Source of the DNA: Halichondria panicea
Lineage: Eukaryota > Porifera > Demospongiae > Suberitida > Halichondriidae
NCBI RefSeq assembly: GCF_963675165.1
Contig: NC_087385.1
Location: 2,790,501-2,854,500, forward strand
DNA length: 64,000 nt
Direction of reading: 5' to 3'
Part shown: piece by piece, positions 27,101 through 37,966 of the stretch
How the letters are laid out: each line of letters starts with the position of its first letter
Position numbering within the stretch: position 1 is the first letter of the stretch
The notes under the pieces: generated by a model
The model's input: the letters and a program-made list of their open reading frames with translations, nothing else
What the model was told of the DNA's origin: nothing
Database searches by the model: none
Position numbers and translations under genes: made by a program

Positions 27101-30100
27101 GATGGTCCCAAAATCTCAGTACAGAGAGCTGTTCACCATCCGAGGCACAAAAAAACAAACGTAGACAGGACACCAGTTTCTGCTGAAACTCCGCTTCAAT
27201 GCTACAAAGTTAATGCGGACAAAATAGCATTCAGTGGATCGGTCCCAAAATATAATTTTTTGTAATACGCTAATTAAAATGAACTCTCTACAACCACCAT
27301 ACACACACATACATCCAATGGTCTTCAGAAAGAAGTTTTGTGCAAAGATTAACCAATGCAATGAGAGTCCACAGAACGTTGTCCATGCCGGCTAAACTTG
27401 AAAATACGCAGCTCTTTACAAGCTTTTCCAACAAACAAAGTCCAACCTGAAAAGTACAATTGCAACTAGAGCATTGGATTGCTTGTTATAGAATTGCAGT
27501 AATATCGTAGAAACTGGATTATTAGCGCATGCGCTCATGCAGAGCTCTATACACTTATATTCGAGAATGTGCATATAATGCAATCATATTTGAGCCCCAC
27601 CCAGTAACCGAATGTCTCTGTGATGAGATCTCTCAGCATGATCAGACAAGGTAACAACATTCCCAGAGAGTCCTTCCAGATGGACATCACCAGCTATAAT
27701 TATAGCTACCATGCGCTGTACAAGCTAACTAGCTCATAGATAAATAAAGTTAGCTGACTAATAATCCTTCGCATAATTGGAAAGGGCTTCAATTCGAGTA
27801 CTGCAGTTGAGCATGCGCTTCAAATAAAGATACGCTTATAGTCGAGTAAGCGCTAATAATCCAGTTTCTACGGTAGGTGAATTTGTCACCTTCATAAAAC
27901 TCTACCCCTCTACCGAATCTACATGTATCTGCACGCACTGTAGCAGTTTATTTGTATATGTCATAAACTATCTTGTACTTGTATAAATGCAACACGTCAA
28001 AAGCTCAGAACAAGAGCAGCTTGTCAGTAGTCTCGCACTAGACTAGTGACCACGCCTTTCTACCTGCGGGAAACACAGTATACCTTTTGCAGCTAGCTAT
28101 TAGTACCTACTGGTAGTAATGAAAGCACCACAGGAGCTGATGCCTCGGTGGAGATGCCAAAGCTACATAACATAAAGCTACTAATAGCTTTTATACACAC
28201 GATGAACATTTTTGTATTTTGCTGCATGCGAAACTCGAAGAGTGGGTAATGATCGACTGTGATTGTTGTTAAAAACGATCGATGCCAAGTCTAAAATTAA
28301 TGGCTGCATCAGCAGATCCTTGCAGCTCTCTTCTTACTCTTGCAGCTACCAATAGCTATAGCCTCGATTCCAGGCAGCAAAGAGAAAGGCGGCCTCGTAT
28401 ACCTTGGTAATCCGTGTATTTGTGGATACTGTCAGTAAAATAAACTGTACACTATTTGTATTCTGAAGTTGCAGTCAGTTACATAAAACTTATTTAGAAG
28501 TGATGACTGAGTTCTTACGCCCTTTATTGTATCAAGCCAAGTCTCTACTAACGACATCCTACACTGTAAGGCTACAGATGTTATAGGAAAGGCATGATGT
28601 ATTCCTGTGGGTCCCCTGATGAGGCTGTGGTAATATGGACCAGGCAAGTCTTCTGCTACCAAATCTTGCCTTTATGTTCGACAAGAAGTCGTTGCTGAAG
28701 ATAAAGAAGCTAATGATCACTCCTGAAAGCTATTAAGAAGCTTTAACTCGACACTCAGGAAGTTATTCACTCAAGATCTACTGATGTATTAAAGAGTCCA
28801 CCACTCTTCCTAGCTGGCAGCTCTAGCTGTCTGGGAGGCCTTGTTGAACTGCCTCTTTGATAAAGAGAGCTAGAAAAAGCAACACTGCTGCAGTATAATT
28901 ATTCTACCTTGATTAGTGTCTCTGAAAGCTGCCATTGTGGTCACATTGTCATACGTATTCTTCCTTTTTGTAACTTTGTCCGTTTTTTTACAATTTGTAT
29001 GATGAAATTGCTGTCAATTATTTCGCGCATGCGCATACAAGGTATACCAGGCCGCCTTTCTCTTCGCGGCCTGGAATCGAGGCTACAATTAATAGCTAGC
29101 GTTTTAGTACAGAGCTAACCACTAAGTAGAGTAGCAACATCCGGTAAACAAGTTGGGTTATGTGCTCTTCTGAAAAGGCTGCAATGGCATTCCAAGTAAA
29201 ACTAGGCATAACTCGAGAACGAAGCATTATTTGCAAATCCACGAATTAAAATCCAAGAAAACATGGCTAGAAGCCTATAGAAACTCTTACTTGCACTTCA
29301 TTGATCCTTGAGAGCTGTAGCAGTCTACACACACAGACAAAGACACACAAACACACTACCATATATCTCGCTTGCGCAGGCATAATAAATCAGCATCCAG
29401 TTTCACATAACACAACTGTGAAAAGACATGCTTTTAATTTGACAGGTTGTGGTGTTGCACCAGGAGGTTTCATTTCCAATGACTTACCTCTTTGACTTCA
29501 AGGTCTCCAAACTTTAGGACGGAACAGAGAGCGGAATAGACCTTGTCAGTGACTCCTGGACAGAACATCACCAATTCACTGCTGAATGCCTCTAGGGATA
29601 GCCTAATGATTATTATGTTGTGGTAAATCTATCAACACAATTAACAATCTTCAGATTAGTATAATTATAAGCACAACAAGTTACACGGTAGAGCTTACAA
29701 ACGCTACAAAACATTTTAAGGGTGGCATTTAAAGGCCATGCACGATACACTTTCACAATGTTCTAGAATCGTCACCAGCAGAAAGAGAGGTACCGTACTA
29801 GCCTCCTCCACAGGCCAAGTAACAAGGAGAGAGGACGAGGTTACCGTATACAATCATTTGAACAGCAACATGTGGAACAGACCATTACTGCGCACGTGAG
29901 ATGCCCAAAATAATAAAAACAGGCATGCAGCTGCACGCGAGCTCAATAGCAGACCGGGCGACTCAGATATGTGAAACGACCTCGAGAACGACCTCGAGAA
30001 CAAGCCGCTCACAGCATCGAGGCTAGCACAAGAGCACTGACATGTATACTGTATGTTGTATCACTGCTTCTGAGCAAAATTGGCGAAAATAAAATTTTAC

Positions 30101-33100
30101 TCCCTGACAAACAATGTTGCTTATAGACACTAAAACTCGGCTAGAAGTAGTCGAGTTTGAAAGAGAAGTTAGCCAATAATTTATTGGTGACCTTAATAGC
30201 TAATCAAGTGCTTCACACCTCCCCTGCTTGTCTGTTGTCCAAAGTTTAGAGGTATCTGCTATTCGGGGTTGCAAGTAGTTGGTAGAAGGGCTGTTATTAA
30301 CAAGGTCCGATATTCAGAGAGTCCATTCTAAAAAGGTTCCACTGTACTTACTTAGTTAGTCAGTCAGACAGTCAGACAAAGTGCGTAAATGGTGCAATTT
30401 TCCAAATGATACTATTAATTCATGTGAATGTTCATGGATACACAGAGGAATCCCTCTATAATGGACACCTTTGGGAAACAATATTGTGGGCCATTATACA
30501 TTATATTGTGGTCTATGTTGAGGGGTTGTTTTATACACACGTACACTAGCTATCATTTAGGACCCGGGTGCGTGGCCGTTAAATCATTGACCTTTCTTCA
30601 GGGGTGGCCGTTGAACAAAAATTTCCCAGAACATAAATTATACAGTATATACATGTACCTATAACAATGAGTGCAGACAACTTACAGCGAGTGCCTTAGC
30701 AATGCACTAAGATGGGGGAGGTTGTGCAGCTCCACCATGCCCGGACGGGGGTGAATACAATCTGTGCTTCTCAAAATTACCTCAATCTCATCCTGCGCAT
30801 GAACATATGTACATAAATTAAGAGTATATGCATGAACATCCTACCTTAGTGGGTGCATACTCAAAGTGTGACATCAATACCGGGTATTCGAACACTTCTT
30901 GAGCACTTGCTACTTTGTATAGCTCTGCCAAGTCTGTAATAAAACCCATGACTATACAAAGCACAGTTCACACACATACTTTTACCTGTCAAGAAATGAA
31001 CAGTTTTCTTCAGCAAATAGCAGAACATTGGGTTATCACGAGACTTAGTTATCTGCATCAAAAGAATCACGTACTAGTCAGAGCTGCATTGAGGGGGGGG
31101 GGGGGGGCGAGGGGGGTAATTCGCCCCCCCCTAGGATATGGCAGATTCATTTGTACTGCTATAATTCTGATGACTTCGCCCCTCCTACATTTTTAAATCG
31201 CCCAATTTGCCCCCCCCCTGATCCAAAATCATGGATGCAGCCCTGCTAGTGACATAATGTTGAAGCAACTGGAGCACTAAAGTGCAGAACCCTCGATGTT
31301 AGTTTGGTTCACCGATGTATAACCATAATTTCACATGAACAAGCCGCTCAGGTTGCAGTCCACATGGATGGGAGGGGCTGCTGGACTCAGATGCTAACTC
31401 GTCTGGGGCAGGAGGAACTCAACGTATAGTGCGAAATTTTCGCGGGTTAGCAATCTTACACGAAAATTAATTCCACTATAACGTGCAAGATTAAAGGTGT
31501 AGCTTCCGGTACACAGTCAATCCATGAAAATTAATCGAAGAAAATTATTCGACGAAATGCTTTTTAGAGGTCTTTCTCAACGAAATTTAAGTGCCTTGAA
31601 AATTTCACGCTACGGTATAATATAGATCTGGAAGTGGTATATGCGTACGACTATAGATACTTTAATGTCTTGCCATTACCTAGTTTATACCCAACGTGCA
31701 AGTTAAAAAGTATATACTCCTTGCAACTGCACATTCTATATGTACAGCTACTACAGCTCACAAGTCATGTTTGTTGATTAGGATCAATGCACTACCTAAT
31801 GATGTTAACTGTCACAGTACCATCTCCATACTGCTTCAAAAATTGCCCGCACAATTTTTTTTACACATGTGTAAGTTGTTGGATACATAGAAAAATATCA
31901 TACAACCCCAGGCATGCACAGTTTTTTTTTTTTTTTCAAGAAAGTAAGCAAAGAAAAAAGAGCCATGCTTGACCGTACAAAGACTCAAAGCAACGGCAGA
32001 AACAAGGAAGCTGCTCTCCAACAAGATGGCTAAGCTTCCATGGATCCATGGACCTGGTTTAGTAAGAAGAACATACAACTCCAGTAAGGGACGTCGAATG
32101 GTTAACGTTTGGACCAAGGAATTACAAAATTACAGAATATTATTATTGATCTCATGGGCTTCATGGGCTACACTTTGTCTAATTTTCAGAGGAGAGCACA
32201 GTGTGTCTTTTGAGCATCTGTAGGAGTCGACGTGATGCTCAACTAGCTTTTTGATAGCTGCAAAATCCGGCATAGTCTTGTTCTTTTTGCAGTCTGCATC
32301 GTGGATTGACCTAGGGGGAGGTCCTTTTATAGTGCTGGGTCACGTGGTATAAGTCAGATATGCCACACCTACTCGGAGGATATCCTCCGCTACCATGGTT
32401 ACATACCCCTTGGCTTGCATATCCTCCTCTTAGGTGTGGTATATCCTATAGCTCTTAGGGATATGTTATAGTTATAACACGGGCACAAGGGATGTATGGA
32501 ATATATTGCACTGAAGCACGAGGGCGTAAGCCCCGAGGGCTGAGTGCAATATATGCCATGCATCCCGAGTGCACATGTTATAACTAGTTTATATCCCGAG
32601 AGCATAGCAACATAATACTGTCTTAGTAACACAATATAAACTTCACAAAAAGATGACAAAGACAACTCTAGACACAGCTCCATCTCTTCTCTCTTCTAGA
32701 CGCCAGTATATGCAGCGTATAAGATTGGCATGACCGACGAATGGCTTGAACAAAATTGTTGGAGTTCCAACGCTGAAACCACTGCAAAACAGCCCCACCC
32801 CACTTACTACTGCTGCAAAGAAACAGCCCTACCCCACTACTCAGTGTAACTGCTGCTCGAGCAGCCCTCCACCATAGATACTATAAATTTATAGTATCTA
32901 TGCCTCCACTATCCTCGGCATCACAACCAAGCCAAAGAAGCTCGCCTCTACACTGCTGCAAAATAGCTCAAGCCCTCAGCAAAAAGAGCCGCTTCTAATG
33001 CTATGATGAAGCAGAATTGACATGCATCACGAAGTCTAGGAACACAGAAGCAAAAATGAGCCTTGGACAATTTTAAAACCTGCATGGTTGCAAAGAAGAA

Positions 33101-35226
33101 ACTCCAGCAGTGCTGAACATTCCTGCATGGCTGGACTTACTTTGATACTTGTTATTTCTTAATGATACAATATTTGTCTGTCTAATGCCAGAGGGGCGTT
33201 TTGTGGTTAGTGCATTATGACTTTCAGCAGTGCATTATGCTGCATATTGCACTTGGCAACAACGTAGCAACGGGATACATATGGACTTTGAAATATCGTT
33301 GATTAACGTAATTTTAGATTTTAGCTTTAGCTTTTGCTCGCTTTTATTCGACAATGTAAGAAAATCTGCCACAATTAAAACTAATAACTTGGCTATCTAT
33401 GTTGTAAATGCAGCGCTATAGCATCCAAGTGAGCATGCAGACTCAGAATACACATGCATGCACACAAATAAACACATAAGACAGACCACTATAACCCTTG
33501 GTTACCTGGGACAGTGCAGCTTGGCCGGAATGGTTGTATTTCAGAAAATAGCCACGGCTAAAAACCGACCTTATGTCAAACCTAATGAGTAATTTTGCGG
33601 TTCTGTCTCGAGGATAATGAAGGATAATTTAAGTGTTTATCTGCCAAACCACACCCAAAACGTCATATCCGGCCGTAATAAACATATTGAAAAACCTAGT
33701 TTGGGGCAGCCAGTACTGGCCAGTATACAGAATAGCGAGTGGCCGCATTTCAGGGTGAGTTTTGTGCAGTAACCATCTAGCTAGCAATCTGTGCCAAACT
33801 AAATGGCCGGTATATCGAGGTGGCCGTACTTAAGAGAGCTGGAATAGCGAGTGTTACTGTATACTCCAACTTCACCAACCAGCAACAAAATTGAAACACT
33901 GTGTGGCGGCATGAAACAGATACACATGACTGGGGGTATAAGTATAATTGCTAGGCAAAAAATCTGTTGCATTTCTCAGAGGACAACAAATTTGGTTGCC
34001 ATCTTCCATAACATAACAGTTTACAATATTAGAGATTACTAGAAGGTGATGTGAGCTTGCTAGAGAGAAAAACAGTAGATCTACCACTGGCACCATAGCT
34101 ACACTGAAATGTAAGGAAATGTTAAAGGTCAACAGCCTAACGTAAACATTGTATGCCACACATTCCATTGCCATGTGACTAATGACACACGTCCCACCTC
34201 CTCTGACTATGGATGGTGTGTAACTACGGTGATGCACTAGCATGTAATAGGGTGTGTGGTCAAAAAAAGTGCGCGCCCTAACCCCCCCCCCCCAAAAAAA
34301 AACTTTTAATCCTAGAGGAAACCCTGCATGATTCTATATGAACGGTTGAGACATTGATATTGTGCTTGCTTACATTAAACATGATGTGCAGACAATTGCT
34401 GATACTGCTTTGTAAGAGTCTGCTAGTGGCTTTTGTGATAGCAGTAAGGAGTGACTGAACCAGCCATAACACAAAGCCTGCAAGGTGTACATACATTCAA
34501 TTAAGAGAATCTAATGAGACTGACATTAATAAGGCCACACCAAATTAATCTTCTGTTTCACGGATTTTCCGGATCATATTTTTGCAGAATGCCAAAAAAC
34601 GTAGTAATGTTTTGCTAAAGTGACTTTTTGTGGTTTGTTCTGACTCGGTTTGTGGTTTTATAATGATATTCATCGATTTTCCCCCCTTTTTTGCCTGCCA
34701 CCCTGGTCTGTTTTTGGGGATTAAATGTCCGTGAAACATAAGATCAATTTGGTGTGGCCTAAGTACCGTACTTGATGTAAATAAAGTGCCACTCTAATTT
34801 TTGGCCACACAGCACCATATAAAGTCGTTTGTTTTATGTACATGTCTCGCAAAAATAATAATTTTTTGCTGCAATTATAGTACCGTGTGTATAATTGGGA
34901 ACTGTCACAGCTGTGTTACGAGAAGAGCTGACAAGCACATCACGACAGATCTTCACAGACTGTTCAACGAAGTCCAGTAGTGTATCCCAATCTGAGTCTG
35001 TACAACACACATACACAGTAACTAAAGCTATGTGATAATAATAATCCATGGTAGGAAAGCAAGATGTATATTACAGTTATGGTAAACACTTCAGATGACG
35101 TCAGTTAATATAAGTATAGGCAGCAATCACACACCTAGAATTTCATCCTTCTTCAATGTTTCACTGATGAACTCGTGAATCGACTTTCTGAGACTGTTCT
35201 TCTTTGTAACATCAACCTTATTAGAC
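8952..35226 (-). CDS. ATR: ATR checkpoint kinase (first exon unresolved)
   Basis: ATR is the nuclear PI3K-like serine/threonine kinase that signals replication stress and single-stranded DNA with ATRIP. Dozens of exons run from 35226 down to 8952. N-terminal HEAT exons include 35226-35135, 34997-34884, 34477-34374, 31052-30986, 30933-30845, 30792-30686, 29602-29488, 27693-27601, 27446-27354, 27128-27036, 25802-25695, 25636-25574, 25343-25300, 25238-25106, 25043-24852, 24610-24562, 24488-24421, 24317-24233, 24144-24053 and 23963-23860. A UME-region block follows (~20800-19500: [30 protein letters not shown]), then [10 protein letters not shown] (~19390-19305), FAT exons, the kinase and FATC. 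ATR is preferred over ATM, DNA-PK or mTOR because the UME, kinase and FATC segments follow ATR closely. Exon edges between 23500 and 23750 are uncertain. The initiator ATG is not identified; by family comparison only ~30 residues are missing. Introns range from ~40 bp to 3.3 kb, and the large ones hold mobile elements. Confidence 0.95.
10501..12540 (-). other. ATR: ATR kinase-domain exons
   Basis: Consecutive in-frame exons: 12540-12428, 12337-12208, 12155-12066, 12014-11961, 11904-11851, 11796-11708, 11641-11573, 11523-11485, 11430-11374, 11102-10949, 10896-10831, 10752-10667, 10585-10501. The segment includes [10 protein letters not shown] and [13 protein letters not shown] (ATP-binding lobe), [31 protein letters not shown], then the catalytic loop [10 protein letters not shown] and the metal-binding HVDFN in exon 11102-10949. 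The Asp and Asn of the DRHxxN loop and the DF of the activation motif are intact, so the kinase should be active. The intron between 12428 and 12337 was placed by phase (GTCAGT donor, TATAG acceptor) because read-through would add about 30 residues absent from the family. Confidence 0.94.
12601..16890 (-). other. ATR: ATR FAT-domain exons
   Basis: The FAT alpha-solenoid lies here in short exons. Clear family matches are [13 protein letters not shown] (12871-12803), [21 protein letters not shown] (13051-12950), [20 protein letters not shown] (13427-13300), [17 protein letters not shown] (13590-13484), [13 protein letters not shown] (13732-13658), [12 protein letters not shown] (~14640-14525), [16 protein letters not shown] (~14940-14850), [13 protein letters not shown] (~15190-15113), [16 protein letters not shown] (~15645-15530) and [18 protein letters not shown] (~15905-15812). 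This solenoid clamps the kinase domain. Most introns are under 100 bp; the largest, about 15.92-16.69 kb, holds a dispersed repeat near 16440-16600. Confidence 0.9.
18807..19260. mobile_element. TAGCCTCGATCC element with 9-bp target duplication (reverse copy)
   Basis: It lies in an ATR intron just 3' (in transcript order) of the [10 protein letters not shown] exon. The left end reads TAGCCTCGATCCTAGGCCC; the right end has lost its outer hairpin and finishes GGTGGCTA. Flanks are GGCAGACAT (18798-18806) and GGCGGACAT (19261-19269), a 9-bp duplication with one mismatch. The interior matches the 56162 copy in reverse orientation (GGACAGGCCAC, CACAGCCTG, ACAGTGTGGATGAC) and carries TGCGCATGCGCA near 19224. 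No coding capacity. Confidence 0.8.
21801..22000. mobile_element. TTACTAGAATATTTTGC inverted-repeat element
   Basis: 200-bp element in an ATR intron, bounded by TTACTAGAATATTTTGC and GCAAAACATTCTAGTTA. Interior blocks CCCTTTGCGATC and CCTCGCAAAGATCG are also inverted. Related to 637-712 and 62471-62560. Confidence 0.7.
24661..24841. mobile_element. AGGGTGTCATACAGG element (copy 2)
   Basis: Second copy of the family at 6797-6975, in the ATR intron between exons 25043-24852 and 24610-24562, ending only 11 bp from the donor-side exon edge. Ends AGGGTGTCTGTCATACAGG and CCTGTATGACACCCT. Confidence 0.8.
25899..26349. repeat. Minisatellite, ~48-bp unit, about 10 copies
   Basis: Ten tandem units, each containing GTGGCTGAGGCATAT, TGTCACTAATATATACC and AGAGTGG. 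Unit length varies between about 39 and 50 bp. It lies in the ATR intron between exons 27128-27036 and 25802-25695. The unit lacks stop codons in several frames, which creates open frames on both strands ([10 protein letters not shown] type repeats); these are not genes. It resembles neither CRISPR repeats nor telomeric DNA. Confidence 0.93.
26808..27008. repeat. Dispersed repeat shared with 17340-17525
   Basis: The stretch beginning ACTTTTGAGGGTGTGCTAAG and ending near AGTAACCTTAAGGTA matches 17340-17525 in the same orientation, with small indels. Both copies are in ATR introns. No terminal structure or coding capacity is evident. Confidence 0.75.
28359..29085. mobile_element. TAGCCTCGATTCC element nested in an older repeat
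   Basis: 727 bp in an ATR intron. The ends TAGCCTCGATTCCAGGC and CTGGAATCGAGGCTA are inverted repeats, extended inside by AAGAGAAAGGCGGCCT / GGCCGCCTTTCTCTT. A reverse, nearly full-length copy is at 45759-46508. The left flank is CAATAGCTA; the right flank is CAAT-TAAT-AGCTA, the same 9-mer with a 4-base insertion. It interrupts an older dispersed repeat (about 28140-29390) whose uninterrupted relative at 47260-47770 keeps the target sequence. It carries a GCGCATGCGC palindrome near 29025. Confidence 0.8.
31081..31244. mobile_element. GGGCTGCAT-ended element with G/C runs (copy 1)
   Basis: Bounded by GAGCTGCATTGAGGGGG and CATGGATGCAGCCCT, with a 15-base G run beginning near 31093 and C runs. 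A related copy is at 53353-53525 (ends AGGCTGCATCCAGGATTTTGG and TCAATGCAGCCCT). It lies in the ATR intron next to exon 31052-30986. Confidence 0.65.
31422..31617. mobile_element. Palindromic element, CGTATAGTGCGAAATTTTC ends
   Basis: Ends CGTATAGTGCGAAATTTTCG and GAAAATTTCACGCTACGGTA are imperfect inverted repeats. A likely half copy is at 38876-38940. Similar in style to the TACCGTATAGCG elements at 59660 and 60646. Confidence 0.6.
31905..32345 (-). repeat. TATA-box/short-ORF repeat unit, reverse copy (degenerate)
   Basis: Reverse-strand relative of 41770-42225. Read on the - strand it has CACGTG, then TATAAAAGG, then an ATG at 32299. A one-base deletion in the A run after this ATG breaks the frame, which is intact in the other copy. 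Further on, a frame containing TIRRPLLEL and [14 protein letters not shown] stays open. About 100 bp present here near 32110-32210 are absent from the other copy. Product unknown. Confidence 0.6.
32466..32584. repeat. Hairpin with GCACGAGGGCGTAAGCCCCGAGG core
   Basis: Outer arms GTTATAACACGGGCACAAGG and GAGTGCACATGTTATAAC pair. Inner arms ATATTGCACTGAAGCAC and GAGTGCAATAT also pair. A shorter hairpin of the same style, GGCAGTAAACCCACCAAG - CCCGAGGGCGAGG - TGGTTTACGTTGCC, is near 44530-44580. Function unknown; both look like decayed palindromic elements. Confidence 0.6.
33503..33863. mobile_element. Degraded Tigger/pogo-like element
   Basis: Matches the interior of the CAGTAGACTCTCG family (GGGACAGTGCAGCTTGGCCGG, ACCACACCCAAAACGTCATA, GGCAGCCAGTACTGGCC, GGTATATCGAGGTGGCCGTA) but has lost the left terminus. 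The right end survives as AATAGCGAGTGTTACTGTA. The oldest-looking copy in the window, in an ATR intron. Confidence 0.75.
34532..34760. mobile_element. AGGCCACACCAAATTAATC inverted-repeat element
   Basis: 229 bp bounded by ~30-bp inverted repeats: AGGCCACACCAAATTAATC...TGTTTCACGGA and TCCGTGAAACAT...TTGGTGTGGCCT. It sits in the intron between ATR exons 34997-34884 and 34477-34374. No other copy recognised in the window. Confidence 0.75.
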
Positions 35227-35432
35227 CTGCAACAGACTAAACTCAAAAAACATGTGGGGGGCCGGGGGGGGGGGGGCAGGTCTGAGACAACAAACGGATT
35301 ATTTTTGTCTCAATTAGGATTCTACCTAGCTATTATCTAAAGTGATTTATGAGCACACATAAACACCAACACTTTAGGTCGCATTTCCATGTCAAATCGT
35401 ATCCATACAGGCCGCCAAGCTGTGTATCTATC

Positions 35433-37390
35433 TAGTTGGGCGGAGTCCAACCAACGCTGCGCTCTGGGTTGGGTATCACTACATGTACAGTGCAACAACT
35501 AAAGAGAGTAGATTTTTTTTTATATTATTTTTTTTCACATTTTGTGGCATATCTTCTGAAGTAAAAGTGATATGATCTATTTGAGTGCAGGTACTGAAAG
35601 TTCAACTATTGGCGCTTCCATTGGACCACCACCTGTTACATCATATGACATCATCACTATGAAATAGCTGTCTGAAGATGTGTACCTCCGAAAATATGTT
35701 AGGAATAGAAGTAGCTTATTTGTTTGAGTTAAGATCTGAAATTTGTTGTGTATGTACCTGAGTATATTGCTCATCTTTTGAGCTTCAACGGAAGTCTGGG
35801 CTACTAGTAAGTTCTGAGAAATACTGCATTTTGTTGTTTTTTGGTGGCAAATATGTTAGGAATACAACTTTAGATTTTATGCTAGTTAAGGTCTGATTTT
35901 TGAGAAGGATGTACTACAATAGTGTAAAATTCATTTGCACTAACTTACAGGAGCTAAACAAGTCTCTTCTTTGCTAGAGCGGCCCTTCTTGTCAAAAATG
36001 GTAATTTGGCTCTGTTTTGCTACTTTTGCTGACGTATGCAATGATATTCATTGATTTGTGACATCACAAATCATCTTGTTGTTATTTGCTACATCCAAAG
36101 GTCATGTGATGTCTACCTGCAAATACACAGTTGGTGTTGGTCATTCTGTGTCACAGGGGCGTGGCAATTGAGCCTTATACGTAGCCAAATCGCCCCAAAA
36201 GTCATAAAAAGCACTGTTTTTGACAAGATGGGCCGCTCTAGCAAAGAAGAGGCTAGCCTAACTCCTGTAAGTTAGTACAGATGAAAAGTACACTATTGTA
36301 GTACATGCTGCTTAAAAATCAGACCTTAACTAATATAAAATCTAAAGTTGTATTCCTAACATATTTGCCACCAAAAAACAACAAAATGCAGTATTTCTCA
36401 GAACTTACTAGTAGCCCAGACTTCCGTTGAAGCTCAAAAGATGAGCAATATACTCAGGTACATGCACAACAAATTTCAGATCTTAACTCAAACAAATAAG
36501 CTACTTCTATTCCTAACATATTTTCGGAAGTACACATCTTCGGACAGCCATTTTATACTGATGATGTCATGTGATGTAACAGGTGGTGGTCCAATGGAAG
36601 CGCCAATAGTTGAACTTTAAGTACCTGCACTCAAATAGATCATATCACTTTTACTTTAGAAGATATGCCACAAAATGTAAAAAATGTGTACCAAAAAAAA
36701 AAATCTACTCTCTTTGGTTGTTGCACTGTAGCAGTTTTGTTCCACTGGTACTTGAGACAGAGTATGAATATTGTTTAATCTTAAGTGGCTGACAACCGCA
36801 TGGCTCAGGGGTGCGATATAAAGAAATCAATGGATGGCTATTCTAGCTGCCTGGATCTAGCTATAGTTGTTTTGGAATTCAAGAAAGACCTCAGACTCTT
36901 AGAGAAAGTAGAAGAATACTGTAACCTAGATTTAGTACAGGCAGAAATAAAATTTGTCATAATAGTTAGACATCTAGCACAAAGAGAGGTACGTACAGCT
37001 AGCCAGCTATAAGACTACCCCAAGGCTTCTGGAGAAGCTTTTCGAAGACCAAAGAAGGCATACATATCACAGGTTTTGTCCAAACTAATGATCTAATCTT
37101 AGATTGGTAGCACAGCAAAACTCAAGTAATTAATACAAAGATACTACTGTTCAAGCTTCATTCATAGATGCTTCTTTTCTAGTAGCCTAGATATCCAGCA
37201 GGAGCTGTTTCTGCATTCTCCAGAGAAATACAGCTAAAATACAGTGTCCCAGCTTGCCTTGTCAGCTAAATTGAGCTGCCACTTGAACGCAGCAATCTGA
37301 TTGGGCTGCAAATTTCTTGCAGTGGGAACAAAACTGCTACATGTACTGATACCCAACCATGAGCGAAGCGTTGGTTGGACTCCGCCCAAC
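35433..37390. mobile_element. TAGTTGGGCGG element with 9-bp target duplication, split by a foldback
   Basis: Left end TAGTTGGGCGGAGTCCAACC, right end GGTTGGACTCCGCCCAACTA. Flanks are identical 9-mers GTATCTATC at 35424-35432 and 37391-37399. The right ~650 bp match the copy at 40490-41228 (GTACTTGAGACAGAGTATG, CAACCGCATGGCTCAGGGGTGCGATAT, GCAATCTGATTGGGCTGCAA). A 1,241-bp foldback (35488-36728) has inserted just inside the left end. The termini and duplication length suggest a Mutator-like non-autonomous element. No transposase-like frame is present. Confidence 0.9.
35488..36728. mobile_element. Foldback element with ~510-bp arms
   Basis: The left arm (35488-35998) and right arm (36217-36728) are inverted copies with a ~218-bp spacer. 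The arms begin CAGTGCAACAAC / GTTGTTGCACTG, flanked by TA on both sides, as for Tc1/mariner-type insertion. Arm landmarks are TGTGGCATATCTTCTG, CCACCACCTGTTACATCA, AACGGAAGTCTGGGCTACTAG and CTTTGCTAGAGCGGCCC. Arm identity is high but not perfect, with point changes and small indels. It could form a long hairpin RNA if transcribed through. Confidence 0.9.
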
Positions 37391-37684
37391 TAGTATCTAT
37401 CATGGATATGATCGGTTCTTCTTGTACCTTCTATACATCTACATCCACGTGGCCGGCTGCATGCATCACCCCCCAGGCGCTAGGCAGGACAGGAAAAATT
37501 TTTACAATAATTATTATTTTGATGCAAGGAATCGGAAGGACAGAAAATATAGAAACAGAAAAATAAAACATAACAACACAACAACAAAAAAACATAAAAA
37601 AACACACAACAAAACAAACAAGCTAACAAAACAAGGACAACAACAACAAGTAAAATAAATTAGTGTGAAAGCAGCAGCTACGTA

Positions 37685-37966
37685 CAGTAGAACCTCGATT
37701 ATCCGGCCCTCGATTATCCGGAACCTCGATGGCAGTTTTCTTGTTATCAGATCAGAAAATGGGCGTGTCCCTCAAACGCGCATGCGCGTTGCAGCTGTTA
37801 CCATGGAGACATGCCTGCTTATCTTCTGCGCATGCGCAGACAACCATGTGGCACTGCTGTTTATCAATAAAGTGGGTGGATCAAGGCGTGGTTTATCTAT
37901 TCGATTATCCGGCATATTCACTTATCCAGCCTGAACCAAGGTGTCCGGATAATCGAGGTTCTACTG
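37685..37966. mobile_element. Tigger/pogo-like element, CAGTAGAACCTCGATTATCCGG ends
   Basis: Ends CAGTAGAACCTCGATTATCC and GGATAATCGAGGTTCTACTG, flanked by TA. These termini resemble pogo/Tigger elements. The interior carries CGCGCATGCGCG (near 37778) and TGCGCATGCGCA (near 37814). Short non-autonomous copy. Confidence 0.85.

Noticed and set aside
28909-29118. Same short peptide frame at 28909-29118 (+) and 45684-45935 (-)
   Set aside because: Identical because both lie in copies of one non-autonomous mobile element; too short and not conserved as a protein beyond the repeat.
31908-32117. Candidate ATR exon
   Set aside because: It belongs to the repeat unit shared with 41770-42225, and ATR phase is already satisfied by joining 34374 to 31052.
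33872-34243. 123-codon reverse frame in an ATR intron
   Set aside because: No splice sites or phase compatible with ATR and no recognisable protein; likely chance.
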